From positions 1 to 57,578 of the forward strand of contig JAJDUT010000122.1 in NCBI GenBank assembly GCA_022826515.1: a stretch of 57,578 nt of DNA, read 5' to 3'. The stretch is from Candidatus Latescibacterota bacterium (GTDB lineage Bacteria; Latescibacterota; UBA2968; UBA8231). The translations under genes and the position numbers were made by a program. This document shows, in pieces, positions 27,910 to 36,951 of the stretch (its first letter is position 1; every line of letters begins with the position of its first letter). The notes under the pieces are model-generated. The model searched no databases, had not been told where the DNA came from, and saw only the letters and a program-made list of their open reading frames with translations.

Positions 27910-29355
27910 TCAATCGAAACAAGGCAACGCCACCTCGTCGCCGGTCTGCTCCTGCCAAGCGCGAATCCGCTCGCTCAGTTCGCCGACCCGCGCTTGGTGC
28001 TCGCGCCGGTGGTATAGGTTCTCCAGCTCGTGGGGGTCCGCGTTCAGATCGTACAGCTCGCCTTGGCCCTTGCCATACAGGTTGAGTTTCCAGCCATCGG
28101 CCGCGACAATGGTGCGGAGGGGATGGACCAAGCTGCGGTTCGGCTCGGCTTCGCCGATCGAAGCCGGCGGATGGCCATCGGCACCGCTCCACTCGACAAA
28201 CACGTCGTTGGCCGCCAAGTCGTCGCGGCCGCACAACACCGGCACCCGGCTCTGCCCCTGCAAATGGTCCGGCGCTTCTAACCCCAACAAGTCCAGCAGC
28301 GTGGGCACTATGTCAATGTGACTGAACTGACCGCCGATTCTCCTTGGCGACGCATCCAACATGGGCGCGCGCAGCAGCAACGGCACCTTAATCGACTCCT
28401 CGTACATCAGGGTCTTGCCCAAAATCCCGTGATCGCCCATGAGTTCGCCGTGATCCGACGTGAAAATCACAATGGTGTCGTCGGCCTTGCCGCTCTCGTC
28501 TAAAGCCTGGAGGATCTTGGCCACCGAGCGATCCACCAGCGTCACATTGCCCCAATAGCGGGCCATCAGCCTGCGCCAACCAGCCTCGGTCTGCAAGTCC
28601 AACCCGTAGTTTTCCGAGGCCGAGTAAAAGGCCGCCATCAGCCGCACGATCAAGGGCGCGTCGTCCGGCGGAAGCTGCCTAAAGCTCGGCCCAGTTGGCA
28701 GTATCTCCGGGTCGTAATACTCGTTGAGCGGCCCAGTGTGCGGCGGATGCGGCTCCAGATAGCTGACGCATAGCGCAAACGGCGCATCGCCGCTCTGGCG
28801 GATGTACTCCGCGGCCTGATCGCCCAAAAACGCCGCCTTGGTGTATTCCTCCGGCATGGACGCCTCGGCGTGGCGCGAGAACACGCGCTGGCCGAGGTTT
28901 TCCGCATCGGGCGCAAACCCCTGCTCAACCAAGAAGTGGTGATATGGGCTGAGCACATCCAGCCGCTCCTCCTCAGAATAGCAACGCCGATACGAGTCTT
29001 CGCTGCCGACCCACGTTTCAAACCCGTGCTGGGGGAAAATCTCATCCCCCAAGTGCCATTTGCCCATAAAGGCCGTCTGGTATTCCGGCGGCAGCAGCTC
29101 GGCAAACGTCGGCACCTCGGCGCACAGCGGCACATTGCACGCGGGCACGCCAGCGGTGTGCGGCCACAACCCGGTCAGCATGGTGGCCCGCGCCGGGCTG
29201 CACACTGGCTGGCTCACATAGGCATTCTCAAAGACAAAACCGTCGGCAGCCAACCCGTCGAGCGCCGGAGTCTCGATCTGCTCGTTGCCATAGCAGCGCA
29301 GCGTATCCACGCGTTGCTGATCGGTAAAGATGTAGAGTACGTTGGGATGTCCCAT
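27910..29355 (-). CDS. Formylglycine-dependent sulfatase (choline-sulfatase/phosphonate-hydrolase-like branch)
   Basis: A 481-residue sulfatase with the modification motif C52-S-P-A-R56, an N-terminal YIFTDQQRVDTLR of the branch that uses TDQ instead of TDD, the loop GKWHLGD, and TSDHGELMGDHG for the metal site. No signal peptide is visible. It belongs to a different branch from the enzyme at 11728, so the two are not recent duplicates. It starts 8 bases after the stop of the 2-hydroxyacid dehydrogenase gene, in the same operon. The substrate is unknown. Confidence 0.9.
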   Translation of the reverse strand: MGHPNVLYIFTDQQRVDTLRCYGNEQIETPALDGLAADGFVFENAYVSQPVCSPARATMLTGLWPHTAGVPACNVPLCAEVPTFAELLPPEYQTAFMGKWHLGDEIFPQHGFETWVGSEDSYRRCYSEEERLDVLSPYHHFLVEQGFAPDAENLGQRVFSRHAEASMPEEYTKAAFLGDQAAEYIRQSGDAPFALCVSYLEPHPPHTGPLNEYYDPEILPTGPSFRQLPPDDAPLIVRLMAAFYSASENYGLDLQTEAGWRRLMARYWGNVTLVDRSVAKILQALDESGKADDTIVIFTSDHGELMGDHGILGKTLMYEESIKVPLLLRAPMLDASPRRIGGQFSHIDIVPTLLDLLGLEAPDHLQGQSRVPVLCGRDDLAANDVFVEWSGADGHPPASIGEAEPNRSLVHPLRTIVAADGWKLNLYGKGQGELYDLNADPHELENLYHRREHQARVGELSERIRAWQEQTGDEVALPCFD

Positions 29356-29363
29356 AAAATCTC

Positions 29364-30422
29364 CTAGTCCGGCTGATCCCCGCGCCGATTCGCCTGCGCG
29401 CGCGGCGTCAGATCAAAATAGGTCTGATGGCCGGCGAAAAAGCGCTCCAATTCATCGACCATGAGGCGGAAGAAATGCGGGTATTCGTCGCCCACGCGCC
29501 CGGAAAAGTGCGGGGTCAAAAACACGTTGGGCAGGTCGATAATCTCGCTGTCGGCCGGGATCGGCTCTGGGTCGAAGACATCGAAACCCGCAGCAATATC
29601 ACCGCGCTTGAGGCGCTCGATCAGGGCCGCAGAGTCGAAGATCGGCCCGCGCGACACGTTGACCAAAACCGCTCCCGACGGAATGAGTTCCAACTCGCGC
29701 TGGCCAATCATGCCTTCGGTCTGCGGCGTCAGCGGCGCGACGCAGACAATCGCATCGCATTGCGACATCACGTTGTCCAGCGACGTTAGCACAAAGCCCA
29801 ACGCCTCGGACAACTCCTGCGGCAAGTACGGATCGTGGACCCACAGCTCGACCTCAAAGGGCCGCAACAGTTTCATCAGCCGCCGCCCCATGTGGCCACC
29901 GCCGATCAACCCCACCCGCTTGCCCGTGAGCATCCCAGCCATCGGCTGCATGGTGGACCGTTCCTGAGTATTCCTAGCGAGGATGCGGCGGAAGAGCGCA
30001 CCGGCATTGCGCATGGCAATCAACGTCAGCGCCAAGGCCCACTCGGCCACCGGATAGGACGAGCCATTCGTCGTATCCACCGTGCGGATGCCCCGCGCCC
30101 ACGCTTCATCCAAGTCAATGCGCGTGGCAAAGCGGTCGCCTTCCAGTTCGCCGATGAAGCGCAGCCGGGGGGCGGCTTCCAAGACCGCCGCATTAACCCT
30201 CGGCGCGCCGTGGCAGACGACGAGCGCATCTACTCCATCCAATTCCGTTGCCAACTGCGCAATAGCCTCGGCGTCTTCGCTGGCCTGGTAAATGTTGCCG
30301 CCCTCGCAGGCAAACCACGCCCAATCGGCAACCTGCTCTAGGCGCGTCAGCTCCTCTGGCGGCAGGTAGCCATGGCGCACCCGTTCGCTACAGGCGATGA
30401 GTACTTGCGGACGATTTTCCAT
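29364..30422 (-). CDS. D-isomer-specific 2-hydroxyacid dehydrogenase
   Basis: A 352-residue NAD(P)-dependent dehydrogenase. The nucleotide loop is GGGHMG (174-179) and the catalytic triad is R258 (NVSRGP), E286 (DPEPIP) and H305 (TPHFSG). Enzymes of this type reduce glyoxylate, hydroxypyruvate or similar 2-oxo acids, or oxidise the corresponding D-hydroxy acids. It is the first gene of a two-gene operon with the sulfatase, and its start faces the divergent PhyH gene 87 bases away. Confidence 0.9.
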   Translation of the reverse strand: MENRPQVLIACSERVRHGYLPPEELTRLEQVADWAWFACEGGNIYQASEDAEAIAQLATELDGVDALVVCHGAPRVNAAVLEAAPRLRFIGELEGDRFATRIDLDEAWARGIRTVDTTNGSSYPVAEWALALTLIAMRNAGALFRRILARNTQERSTMQPMAGMLTGKRVGLIGGGHMGRRLMKLLRPFEVELWVHDPYLPQELSEALGFVLTSLDNVMSQCDAIVCVAPLTPQTEGMIGQRELELIPSGAVLVNVSRGPIFDSAALIERLKRGDIAAGFDVFDPEPIPADSEIIDLPNVFLTPHFSGRVGDEYPHFFRLMVDELERFFAGHQTYFDLTPRAQANRRGDQPD

Positions 30423-30509
30423 TCATTTCTCCCTTGGTGGATGACAGCGATTCGCACAGCACAGAGCTAAATAGCATATTTACGCCCGCCCCACAACACT
30501 GGAGATGCC

Positions 30510-31286
30510 ATGCTCGCCCTTGAACCTGTTGCCCCAGACGCCATCGACCGCGCCGCCACCCTCTTTCACCGCGACGGTTTTGCCGTAGTCACCGACGCCC
30601 TGACTGACGAACAATTCGCCTATCTCAAGCAAGGTGCGGACCGCGTCGTGGCCGAGCAGACCGCCGCCATCCCGCTCGATAAAGCCAACCGGGGTTTTGC
30701 GCGCTATTCCTTTGGCTCGCAGATCCACCATCCCGAATGGGCCATGCTCGTGGACTTGCCGACCATTTTGCCCATCGTCGAAGCCATCTTTGCCAGCGAT
30801 CAGTTTACATGCAGCGGTGCCGGCGGCGATTATTCCCTGCCCGGCGCAAAAATCCAGCCTCTGCACCGCGACATGGCCGACGTGATCAACGATCCCGAGC
30901 AGCGCGTCACCATCATGGACCTGCCCTCGCCCTTTGTAGTGGTCAACTTTCCCATGATTGATTTTAGCGCGGAAAACGGGGCCACGCGCTTCATCCGCGG
31001 CACCCACCGCTCGCGCCATCCCATCCCCAGCCTCGCAGACGAACCCGCCTATATGAAAAATTCTATCGCCTGTGCGCCGGCCCGCTCGGCCCTCATCCGA
31101 GACGTGCGCTGCTGGCACGGCGGCACACCCAACACCTCCGAAGACGTGCGCATTATGACGAGCGTCGGCTATTACGCGCCTTGGTTTCGCCGACCCCACG
31201 GAGATGGAGAAATGCCCCGCGCCCTGTACGACGGTCTTTCAGAGCGCGGCAAGACGCTGTGCCGTTATCTTGTTGCGTTAGATTAG
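30510..31286 (+). CDS. Phytanoyl-CoA dioxygenase (PhyH)-family Fe(II)/2-oxoglutarate enzyme
   Basis: A 258-residue dioxygenase. The facial triad reads H119-x-D121 (PLHRDM) and H203 (CWHGG), with R214 as the likely 2-oxoglutarate anchor. The family hydroxylates many small molecules. It is expanded in Latescibacterota/Poribacteria-like genomes, where substrates are mostly unknown. A GGAG site lies 8 bases before the ATG. Its 3' end is convergent with the symporter gene (15-base gap). Confidence 0.88.
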   Translation: MLALEPVAPDAIDRAATLFHRDGFAVVTDALTDEQFAYLKQGADRVVAEQTAAIPLDKANRGFARYSFGSQIHHPEWAMLVDLPTILPIVEAIFASDQFTCSGAGGDYSLPGAKIQPLHRDMADVINDPEQRVTIMDLPSPFVVVNFPMIDFSAENGATRFIRGTHRSRHPIPSLADEPAYMKNSIACAPARSALIRDVRCWHGGTPNTSEDVRIMTSVGYYAPWFRRPHGDGEMPRALYDGLSERGKTLCRYLVALD

Positions 31287-31301
31287 CCGTCATCCGGCAA
31301 C

Positions 31302-32933
31302 TCAAAAGAAATACCAATACACCGCGCAGTACACCACCAGCAATCCCACCGCTCCCAACCAATAGACCCGATCCTGCCTCCGGGTCGGCATCAGCGTCTC
31401 ATCGCCTTGCTCCGAGAGCACCGGCCCCTCGTCGCCAAACGCAAAGCTGAAACCGAAAAGCAGCACACTCGCCACGGCAAAAATGACGAAGGCCGCGTGC
31501 AGAAAGTGCATCTCCAAGAAGGCCAGTCCCAATCCCTCTTCGCCACAGACTAGCCGATTGACCACTGCCGAGTCGTTGACCAGCCACAGGAAGACACCAA
31601 AAATGGAACCAGCGATCAGGGTCGCAAAGGCCCCTTTGCGCGTGGGCCGCTTCGACACCATGCCCCACAGGAAACAGGCCACAATGGTACCTGGTATGTA
31701 GGAGGCAAACTTGGCCAGATACTCGTAGAGAAAGCGGAACTGCGGAATGACCACAATCGCCCAGAACACGCCGATGACAACTACAGCAGCGGCCAAGATG
31801 CGCCCCGCCCATATCAAGCGCCGCTGAGTCGCCGCAGGCCGATAGGGCTGGTACCAATCCATGGCAAACAGGCCCGAGGCCGCGCAAATTTCCGAGTCTA
31901 GCGAGCTCATTAGCGCCGCGATCAACCCCGCCAAGACCAAGCCCACCAAGCCGACCGGCAGCAGGGCTTGCACCATCGCCGGATAGAGCTGATCCGGGCT
32001 GGAGACCTCAATCAGTGGCTGCGCCCCCTGTGCCATGACGTAGCCCATCAGCCCGGGAATCAGAATGATAAAGACCGCCACTATTTTCAATAGCCCAGCC
32101 AGCAAACCACCCATCCGCGCCTCGTGGACACTGCGGGCCGCCAAGGCGCGCTGCACCATGACATGGCTGGTCGCGCCAAAGGCCAAGGCATGTATCGTCA
32201 GGCCCAAAACCACACCCGTCCAAGGCACGTTGGGATGGTCGAGCGGCTGTATCAGCGCCAGCATGTCCCAGTTGTCCGTCCCTTGTAACTCCTGTATCCG
32301 CGTCTCAAAGACCCCCCAACCCCCGAGATAGCCCAAACCCATCCAGAGCATGGCCACACCCCCGACAACCAGCAGCAAGCACTGGATAAAATCCGTCAAG
32401 ATGACGGTGCGCAAACCGCCGGCCATGGCGTACGGGCCGGCTGCCAGCGCCAAGACCAACACCCCCGGCACAATCGACTCAAACCCAAACAGCACCTCCA
32501 TCACTCGCCCACCGGCGTACAGGGAGCCGGGGATGCCAGCAAAGGTGATACTCACCAAGGTAATTAAAGAAAAGAAGCGGCGGCTCTCCGGCCCGTAGCG
32601 CCGCTCTAAAAACTCCGGCGTGGTGTAGAGACCCAGCCGCATGTATATGGGTAGGAAAACCGCCCCCATTGCCAGGAAGGCCAATACCCCGGCTAGCTGG
32701 TAATTGGCCACCGCCAAGCCGACGACAAAGACCAAGCCCGCTTGGCCGACGAACTGCTCGGCGGAAATGTTGGTGGCAAACATGGATGCGCCGACAAAGG
32801 GCCAGCGCATACTGCGTCCAGCGAGAAAGAAGTCGCTCGTGCCGCGGACGCGGCGGCTAGTCACAACCGCTATGGCGACGACTACGAGCAGGTAGGCTAC
32901 AATGATCGCACTATCGAGCGCGGAAATATTCAT
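31302..32933 (-). CDS. Sodium:solute symporter (SSS family)
   Basis: A 543-residue integral membrane protein with about 13-14 hydrophobic helices and the SSS hallmarks: DFFLAGRSMRWPFVGASMFA, then TNISAEQFVGQAG at helix 2, YTTPEFLERRYG, and GLIAALMSSLDSEICAASGL near helix 8, where Na+-coordinating Ser residues sit. It would import a sugar, sugar acid or similar solute with Na+. Placement beside catabolic enzymes and a CBM9-like protein suggests it takes up the products of that locus. A terminator-like hairpin separates it from the upstream CBM9-like gene. Confidence 0.92.
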   Translation of the reverse strand: MNISALDSAIIVAYLLVVVAIAVVTSRRVRGTSDFFLAGRSMRWPFVGASMFATNISAEQFVGQAGLVFVVGLAVANYQLAGVLAFLAMGAVFLPIYMRLGLYTTPEFLERRYGPESRRFFSLITLVSITFAGIPGSLYAGGRVMEVLFGFESIVPGVLVLALAAGPYAMAGGLRTVILTDFIQCLLLVVGGVAMLWMGLGYLGGWGVFETRIQELQGTDNWDMLALIQPLDHPNVPWTGVVLGLTIHALAFGATSHVMVQRALAARSVHEARMGGLLAGLLKIVAVFIILIPGLMGYVMAQGAQPLIEVSSPDQLYPAMVQALLPVGLVGLVLAGLIAALMSSLDSEICAASGLFAMDWYQPYRPAATQRRLIWAGRILAAAVVVIGVFWAIVVIPQFRFLYEYLAKFASYIPGTIVACFLWGMVSKRPTRKGAFATLIAGSIFGVFLWLVNDSAVVNRLVCGEEGLGLAFLEMHFLHAAFVIFAVASVLLFGFSFAFGDEGPVLSEQGDETLMPTRRQDRVYWLGAVGLLVVYCAVYWYFF

Positions 32934-32985
32934 TAAAACGGACCACGGCCCTTCCAGCGCGTCCTAAAGGGGTACCAAACAGCAA

Positions 32986-33017
32986 AGCGGTGTCGGCATG
33001 TTCCTTCCGACACCGCT
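32986..33017 (-). terminator. Hairpin terminator after the CBM9-like gene
   Basis: An 11-base perfect stem (AGCGGTGTCGG with its complement) encloses a 10-base loop. On the minus strand it is followed by TTTGCTGTTT. It lies 29 bases after the stop of the CBM9-like gene and ahead of the symporter start, so it would end or attenuate transcription between them. Confidence 0.75.
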
Positions 33018-33045
33018 CGCGTTAGCAGGTTATGGTTTTCACACT

Positions 33046-33975
33046 TCAATCCAACTGACCTTGCAAATGGCTCTTAATCCGCCCCCAAGAGACGTCTTCC
33101 ACGGCTGTCGGCTCGTCGGTACCTAGGCCGATCCAATCGAGCATCTGATCGCCCTTTTGGTCTTGTGCGGCGGCCGCTCCCAAGACCAGCACGTTGTGCC
33201 GGAACGGCGATGCTTCATCCGAGGCCACTGGCTCGCGGTCGTTGAACTTAGGACCGACGTGGATCACCTGATCCTCCTCAAACACGTGGCGCACACTCTC
33301 CTCGGGCGTCGTTGCATAGGTATCCCACAGAGCGCAGCGGAACTCCATGGTCCACGTGACATTGGTCGATCCGTGCTCAGCTCCCGATGGCAGCAAAGTC
33401 CAGCCCACCTCAAACCAAGGCGTTGGCTCGCCGTTGTATATATCCGAGCTCCAGCCGATCTCCGGCAGATCGATGTATTCGAGCTGGCTGTTGTACGCAA
33501 CCGGCTGGCCCGGCCCCGGATTGATGCGGAGATGGTAGCGCTGGCCATTAAACACGTGGTCCAAGTTTTCGCCTAAGAAGTCGCCGCCCGAGTGATCGGC
33601 GTCAAACGTGATCTGGATGATGTCATCCGACCACCAGCGCTTCTGATCGGATTCGAGCATCTTGAGCGTGTCATCGGCCACCACAGCGTAGAAGTAGAAC
33701 TGATTGTCCGGCGGCGCGCTCCACGCCATCCAGAAGGCCGCGTTGAAATCCTCGCGCGAAATCTCTTCGCCGTGCTGGCCAAACATCTGATCCGTGGTGA
33801 TGGCAAATTCCTCTCGGTCGAGCCAGTCCCAGTCGTCGTCATTGCCATCCATTACCATAGAGGCGGGATCGGGCACCTGCGGATAGAAATACTCGGTCCC
33901 CACATGCCCCCAAGCAATCGTGCTGATCAGGAACACCAAGGCTCCTCCTAAAAGCATCTGTGCATGCGTTCTCAT
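33046..33975 (-). CDS. Secreted CBM9-like / DOMON-type carbohydrate-binding protein
   Basis: A 309-residue exported protein with a signal peptide (to about residue 23, ending AWG). It begins with the segment typical of CBM9-like domains, in which a short 'MVMDGNDDDWDW' leads into AAFWMAWSAPPDNQFYFYAV, DIIQITFDADHSGG and TMEFRCALWD. Such domains bind sugars or haem. No catalytic motif is visible. It is likely a periplasmic or surface sugar-binding protein acting ahead of the symporter downstream of the terminator. Confidence 0.7.
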   Translation of the reverse strand: MRTHAQMLLGGALVFLISTIAWGHVGTEYFYPQVPDPASMVMDGNDDDWDWLDREEFAITTDQMFGQHGEEISREDFNAAFWMAWSAPPDNQFYFYAVVADDTLKMLESDQKRWWSDDIIQITFDADHSGGDFLGENLDHVFNGQRYHLRINPGPGQPVAYNSQLEYIDLPEIGWSSDIYNGEPTPWFEVGWTLLPSGAEHGSTNVTWTMEFRCALWDTYATTPEESVRHVFEEDQVIHVGPKFNDREPVASDEASPFRHNVLVLGAAAAQDQKGDQMLDWIGLGTDEPTAVEDVSWGRIKSHLQGQLD

Positions 33976-34138
33976 GTAATTTTCCCCGTTTTAGAGTAAA
34001 ACAACTCGACAAAAAGCATGCTGCCCGCCTTTGCTAAAGTCCCTCCTTTCTCGGCGCGCAATGGAAAAGATGGTTAAACGGTTAATATATAATACAGTCC
34101 CGTAGATCGGACAACCACAGCTATCGCTCAAGCCCCCG

Positions 34139-36922
34139 TTACTTCACGCCGCGTTTTCGTAATACGGCGACGGCACTGTTGGATAGACGCGGAACACGTG
34201 CCGGAATACGTCGTCCGTCTTGGTTCCAACTTCGGCTTCCGAGTAACCGTCTGCCGGCAAGCCGTTTGAACTCCTGCCTGAGCCGCTCGAAGTCGATGCG
34301 GCTGATGTCGTAGAGGGGCTGAGCAACCGTCGTATCCGGCTGCACCTCGACCGCTTCACTCGCCACCTCGCTTAGTGCGCGAAGGATGTCGCTGATGTCA
34401 GCCTGCTCCCGGTCTCGTTGCAGGCTCTTATAAATGATGTTAATGGCGTCTCGGTCCATGCGGTGGTCGTTGACGCCGGGGGCATTGATGCACGCCCGGA
34501 ACTTCCTGAACACCTCGCGGCACATCACCTCAAAGCGCTGGCGGGTCTCGTCGTTCTCGTTGGCGACCTCCTTGCAGGAGACGATGGCGGCGTTGCGCTC
34601 AAATCCGGTTTTGCCGATGACATCGTCGAGCGGCGCGCCGCCCTTAGCGAGAAAATCGCGCACCAGCGCAATCGCCTCAGCCAAGGCGGCGAGCAGGTCT
34701 GCTTCCGGCTTGGCAGGATCAATTTCGCGATCTTCACCGCCCGGTTCCGCACCGGCAAATATCGCGAGTGCTTGGCGCAGGTGCTTGAGGATGCCGCAGT
34801 AATCCACGATCAGCCCATTGTTCTTGCCTTCGTTCACTCGATTGGCGCGGGCGATGGCCTGCATCAGCGTGTGCGCCTTGAGCGGCTTGTCGAGGTAGAG
34901 CGTGGAGAGACAGGGCACGTCAAAGCCGGTCAGCCACATGGCGCAGACAATGGCGATGCGAAACGGGTGCTCTGGCTCCTTGAAGGCATCGTCCAAATCC
35001 ATCCGCTGCTTGTTGCGGAATGAAGGCTTGTCGCGCATGGACGCGGGCAGTTCCATGCCTTCCTTGATGAGTCGGCGGTGCGCTATAATGTCCAAATCCC
35101 ACTTGTCGAACTTCTCCACCTCGCCCTGTTCCTCGCTCACCACAACAGCCATGCGCGTCTCGCGCATCCACGCGATCTGCTTTTCGGTCTGTTCGTCCTG
35201 CGTCCGCGCAAGCTCTGCTTCCAGTTCATTGGCGTACTCGTTCCAGTAGAACTCAATCAGCCGGTGCATCCGCACGCAGGTGATCTTGTCGATGCAGACC
35301 AGCATGGCCTTGCCGGTCTCCCAGGCGGTCGAATAATGCCGTACAAAATCCCGCGCAATCTGATCGAGCCGCTCGCTGGCGGTGATGACGTGGTAGTCTT
35401 GGGCAAGTGCCCGCTCCAAGCGCTGCTGTACGTCGATATCGTCGATTTCAAATTCCTCTAACTTCGCGGCAATGCGCTCGTTCAGGTCGCCGACGGCCAC
35501 GTTCAGTTTGTCGCCTCGGGCGTCGTAGTAGAGCGGCACCGTGGCCTCGTCTTCTACTGCGCGCTGGAAGTCGTAGGTAGAGACGTACTCGCCAAAGACC
35601 CGCCGTGTGAGTTCGTCGTCCTTGAACAGCGGCGTACCGGTGAAGCCGATATAGCTGGCGTTGGGCAAGGCGTTGCGCATGTTGATCGCCAGCGTGCCGT
35701 ACTGCGTGCGGTGTGCTTCGTCGGTGATGACGATGATGTCGTCGCGCTGGGTGTACGCCGCGCTAGGGTTCACATTGAACTTCTGGATCAACGAAAAGAC
35801 GTACGCCTTGTGTTCGGCCAAGAGATGGCTCAAGTGTCGTCCGTCGGATGCTCGGCAGGGGTCGCGGTCGTGGTTCACCACGTCGCAGCCGGCGAAGGTC
35901 TTATAGATTTGGCTGTCGAGGTCGTCGCGATCGGTCAGCACCAGAAAAGTAAAATTGCCGCCTAGCTTGCGGTGTATCTTGCGGGTGAACATTACCATGG
36001 AGTAGCTCTTGCCCGCGCCCTGCGTGTGCCAGAAAACGCCGAGTTTGCCATCCCGCGTTTCGCGCTCGCGCACGGCATCAATGGCACGGTTCACGCCCAA
36101 AAACTGGTGATTGCGGGCGAGGATTTTCCTCGTCTCGCCGAACGACTCGTCGAAGAGGATAAAGTTCTCCACGAGGTCCATGAAGTTGCGCTTGTCGCAG
36201 ACGCCTTTGAGCAGCGTCTCCATATCCACAACGCCCGGTTCCTCTTCCGCCAGCCGCTTCCACTCGTGGAAATGCTCCCATTGGCTGGTGATGGAGCCGA
36301 TCTTGGCCTGTTCGCCGTTGCCGAACATCACTATTGCGTTGTGGTGGAAGAGATGGGGGATGGTGATCTTGTAATCCGAGAAGTTTTGCTCAAAAGCGGC
36401 CTTGAGGTTGCGGTGGATGTTCTTGCACTCGATGAACAGCAAGGGCAGGCCGTTGACAAAGCCTATGATGTCGGCTCGCCGACGGTAGAGGTCGCCGCGC
36501 ACCCATAACTCACGCACGCAGAGGAAGTGATTGTTATCCGGTTTCTCGAAGTCAAAGACCTTCAGCCGCTGCCGCACCCGCTCGCCCTTGTCGTTTTGGA
36601 AGGTAACCGGGACGCCGTCGCGCAGCAGGTCGTACTGCTCGCGGTTGGCGGCGACGAGGGTCTGCGAAGCGGCGGTGGCAGTAATCTGCCGCACGGCGTC
36701 GTCATAAGCGGCGTCCGGCAGGCCCGGATTTAGCGAGCGCAACGCGGCGTACAGATAGCGCGTCAGCACGACCTCGCGGTCGGAGGCGCGGCCCAGCAGG
36801 CTGTTCGGGCCGAAGTCCTCGGCGTTATGGGCGTAGATGGATTCCCAGCCGGGTTGTTGCTCTAAGTAATCGGCGGTGGTCTGCTGGACGAGGGTGTCTT
36901 CGGTGTAGGGCGCGGGGGTCAT
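34139..36922 (-). CDS. hsdR: Type I restriction endonuclease R subunit, possibly truncated at the C-terminus
   Basis: A 927-residue HsdR. The nuclease site is D151 (RRADIIGF) with E165-C-K167 (FIECKN). The translocase has Walker A TQGAGKS (300-306), the DEAH box (401-404) and later SF2 motifs (GFTGTP, MWLTGFDVP, QAIARANRVNEGK). It cuts DNA distant from unmodified HsdM/HsdS sites. The usual protein is about 1000-1050 residues. Here the last ~45 residues after RLRQEFKRLAG look out of family (Arg/Ser-rich), and a different frame over 34144-34230 ends in a more protein-like DVFRHVFRVYPTVPSPYY. A frameshift or replacement of the 3' end is likely. It is the last gene of the type I operon. Confidence 0.88.
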   Translation of the reverse strand: MTPAPYTEDTLVQQTTADYLEQQPGWESIYAHNAEDFGPNSLLGRASDREVVLTRYLYAALRSLNPGLPDAAYDDAVRQITATAASQTLVAANREQYDLLRDGVPVTFQNDKGERVRQRLKVFDFEKPDNNHFLCVRELWVRGDLYRRRADIIGFVNGLPLLFIECKNIHRNLKAAFEQNFSDYKITIPHLFHHNAIVMFGNGEQAKIGSITSQWEHFHEWKRLAEEEPGVVDMETLLKGVCDKRNFMDLVENFILFDESFGETRKILARNHQFLGVNRAIDAVRERETRDGKLGVFWHTQGAGKSYSMVMFTRKIHRKLGGNFTFLVLTDRDDLDSQIYKTFAGCDVVNHDRDPCRASDGRHLSHLLAEHKAYVFSLIQKFNVNPSAAYTQRDDIIVITDEAHRTQYGTLAINMRNALPNASYIGFTGTPLFKDDELTRRVFGEYVSTYDFQRAVEDEATVPLYYDARGDKLNVAVGDLNERIAAKLEEFEIDDIDVQQRLERALAQDYHVITASERLDQIARDFVRHYSTAWETGKAMLVCIDKITCVRMHRLIEFYWNEYANELEAELARTQDEQTEKQIAWMRETRMAVVVSEEQGEVEKFDKWDLDIIAHRRLIKEGMELPASMRDKPSFRNKQRMDLDDAFKEPEHPFRIAIVCAMWLTGFDVPCLSTLYLDKPLKAHTLMQAIARANRVNEGKNNGLIVDYCGILKHLRQALAIFAGAEPGGEDREIDPAKPEADLLAALAEAIALVRDFLAKGGAPLDDVIGKTGFERNAAIVSCKEVANENDETRQRFEVMCREVFRKFRACINAPGVNDHRMDRDAINIIYKSLQRDREQADISDILRALSEVASEAVEVQPDTTVAQPLYDISRIDFERLRQEFKRLAGRRLLGSRSWNQDGRRIPARVPRLSNSAVAVLRKRGVK

Positions 36923-36951
36923 TGGATATCGCTATCTGAGACGATCCCCTG

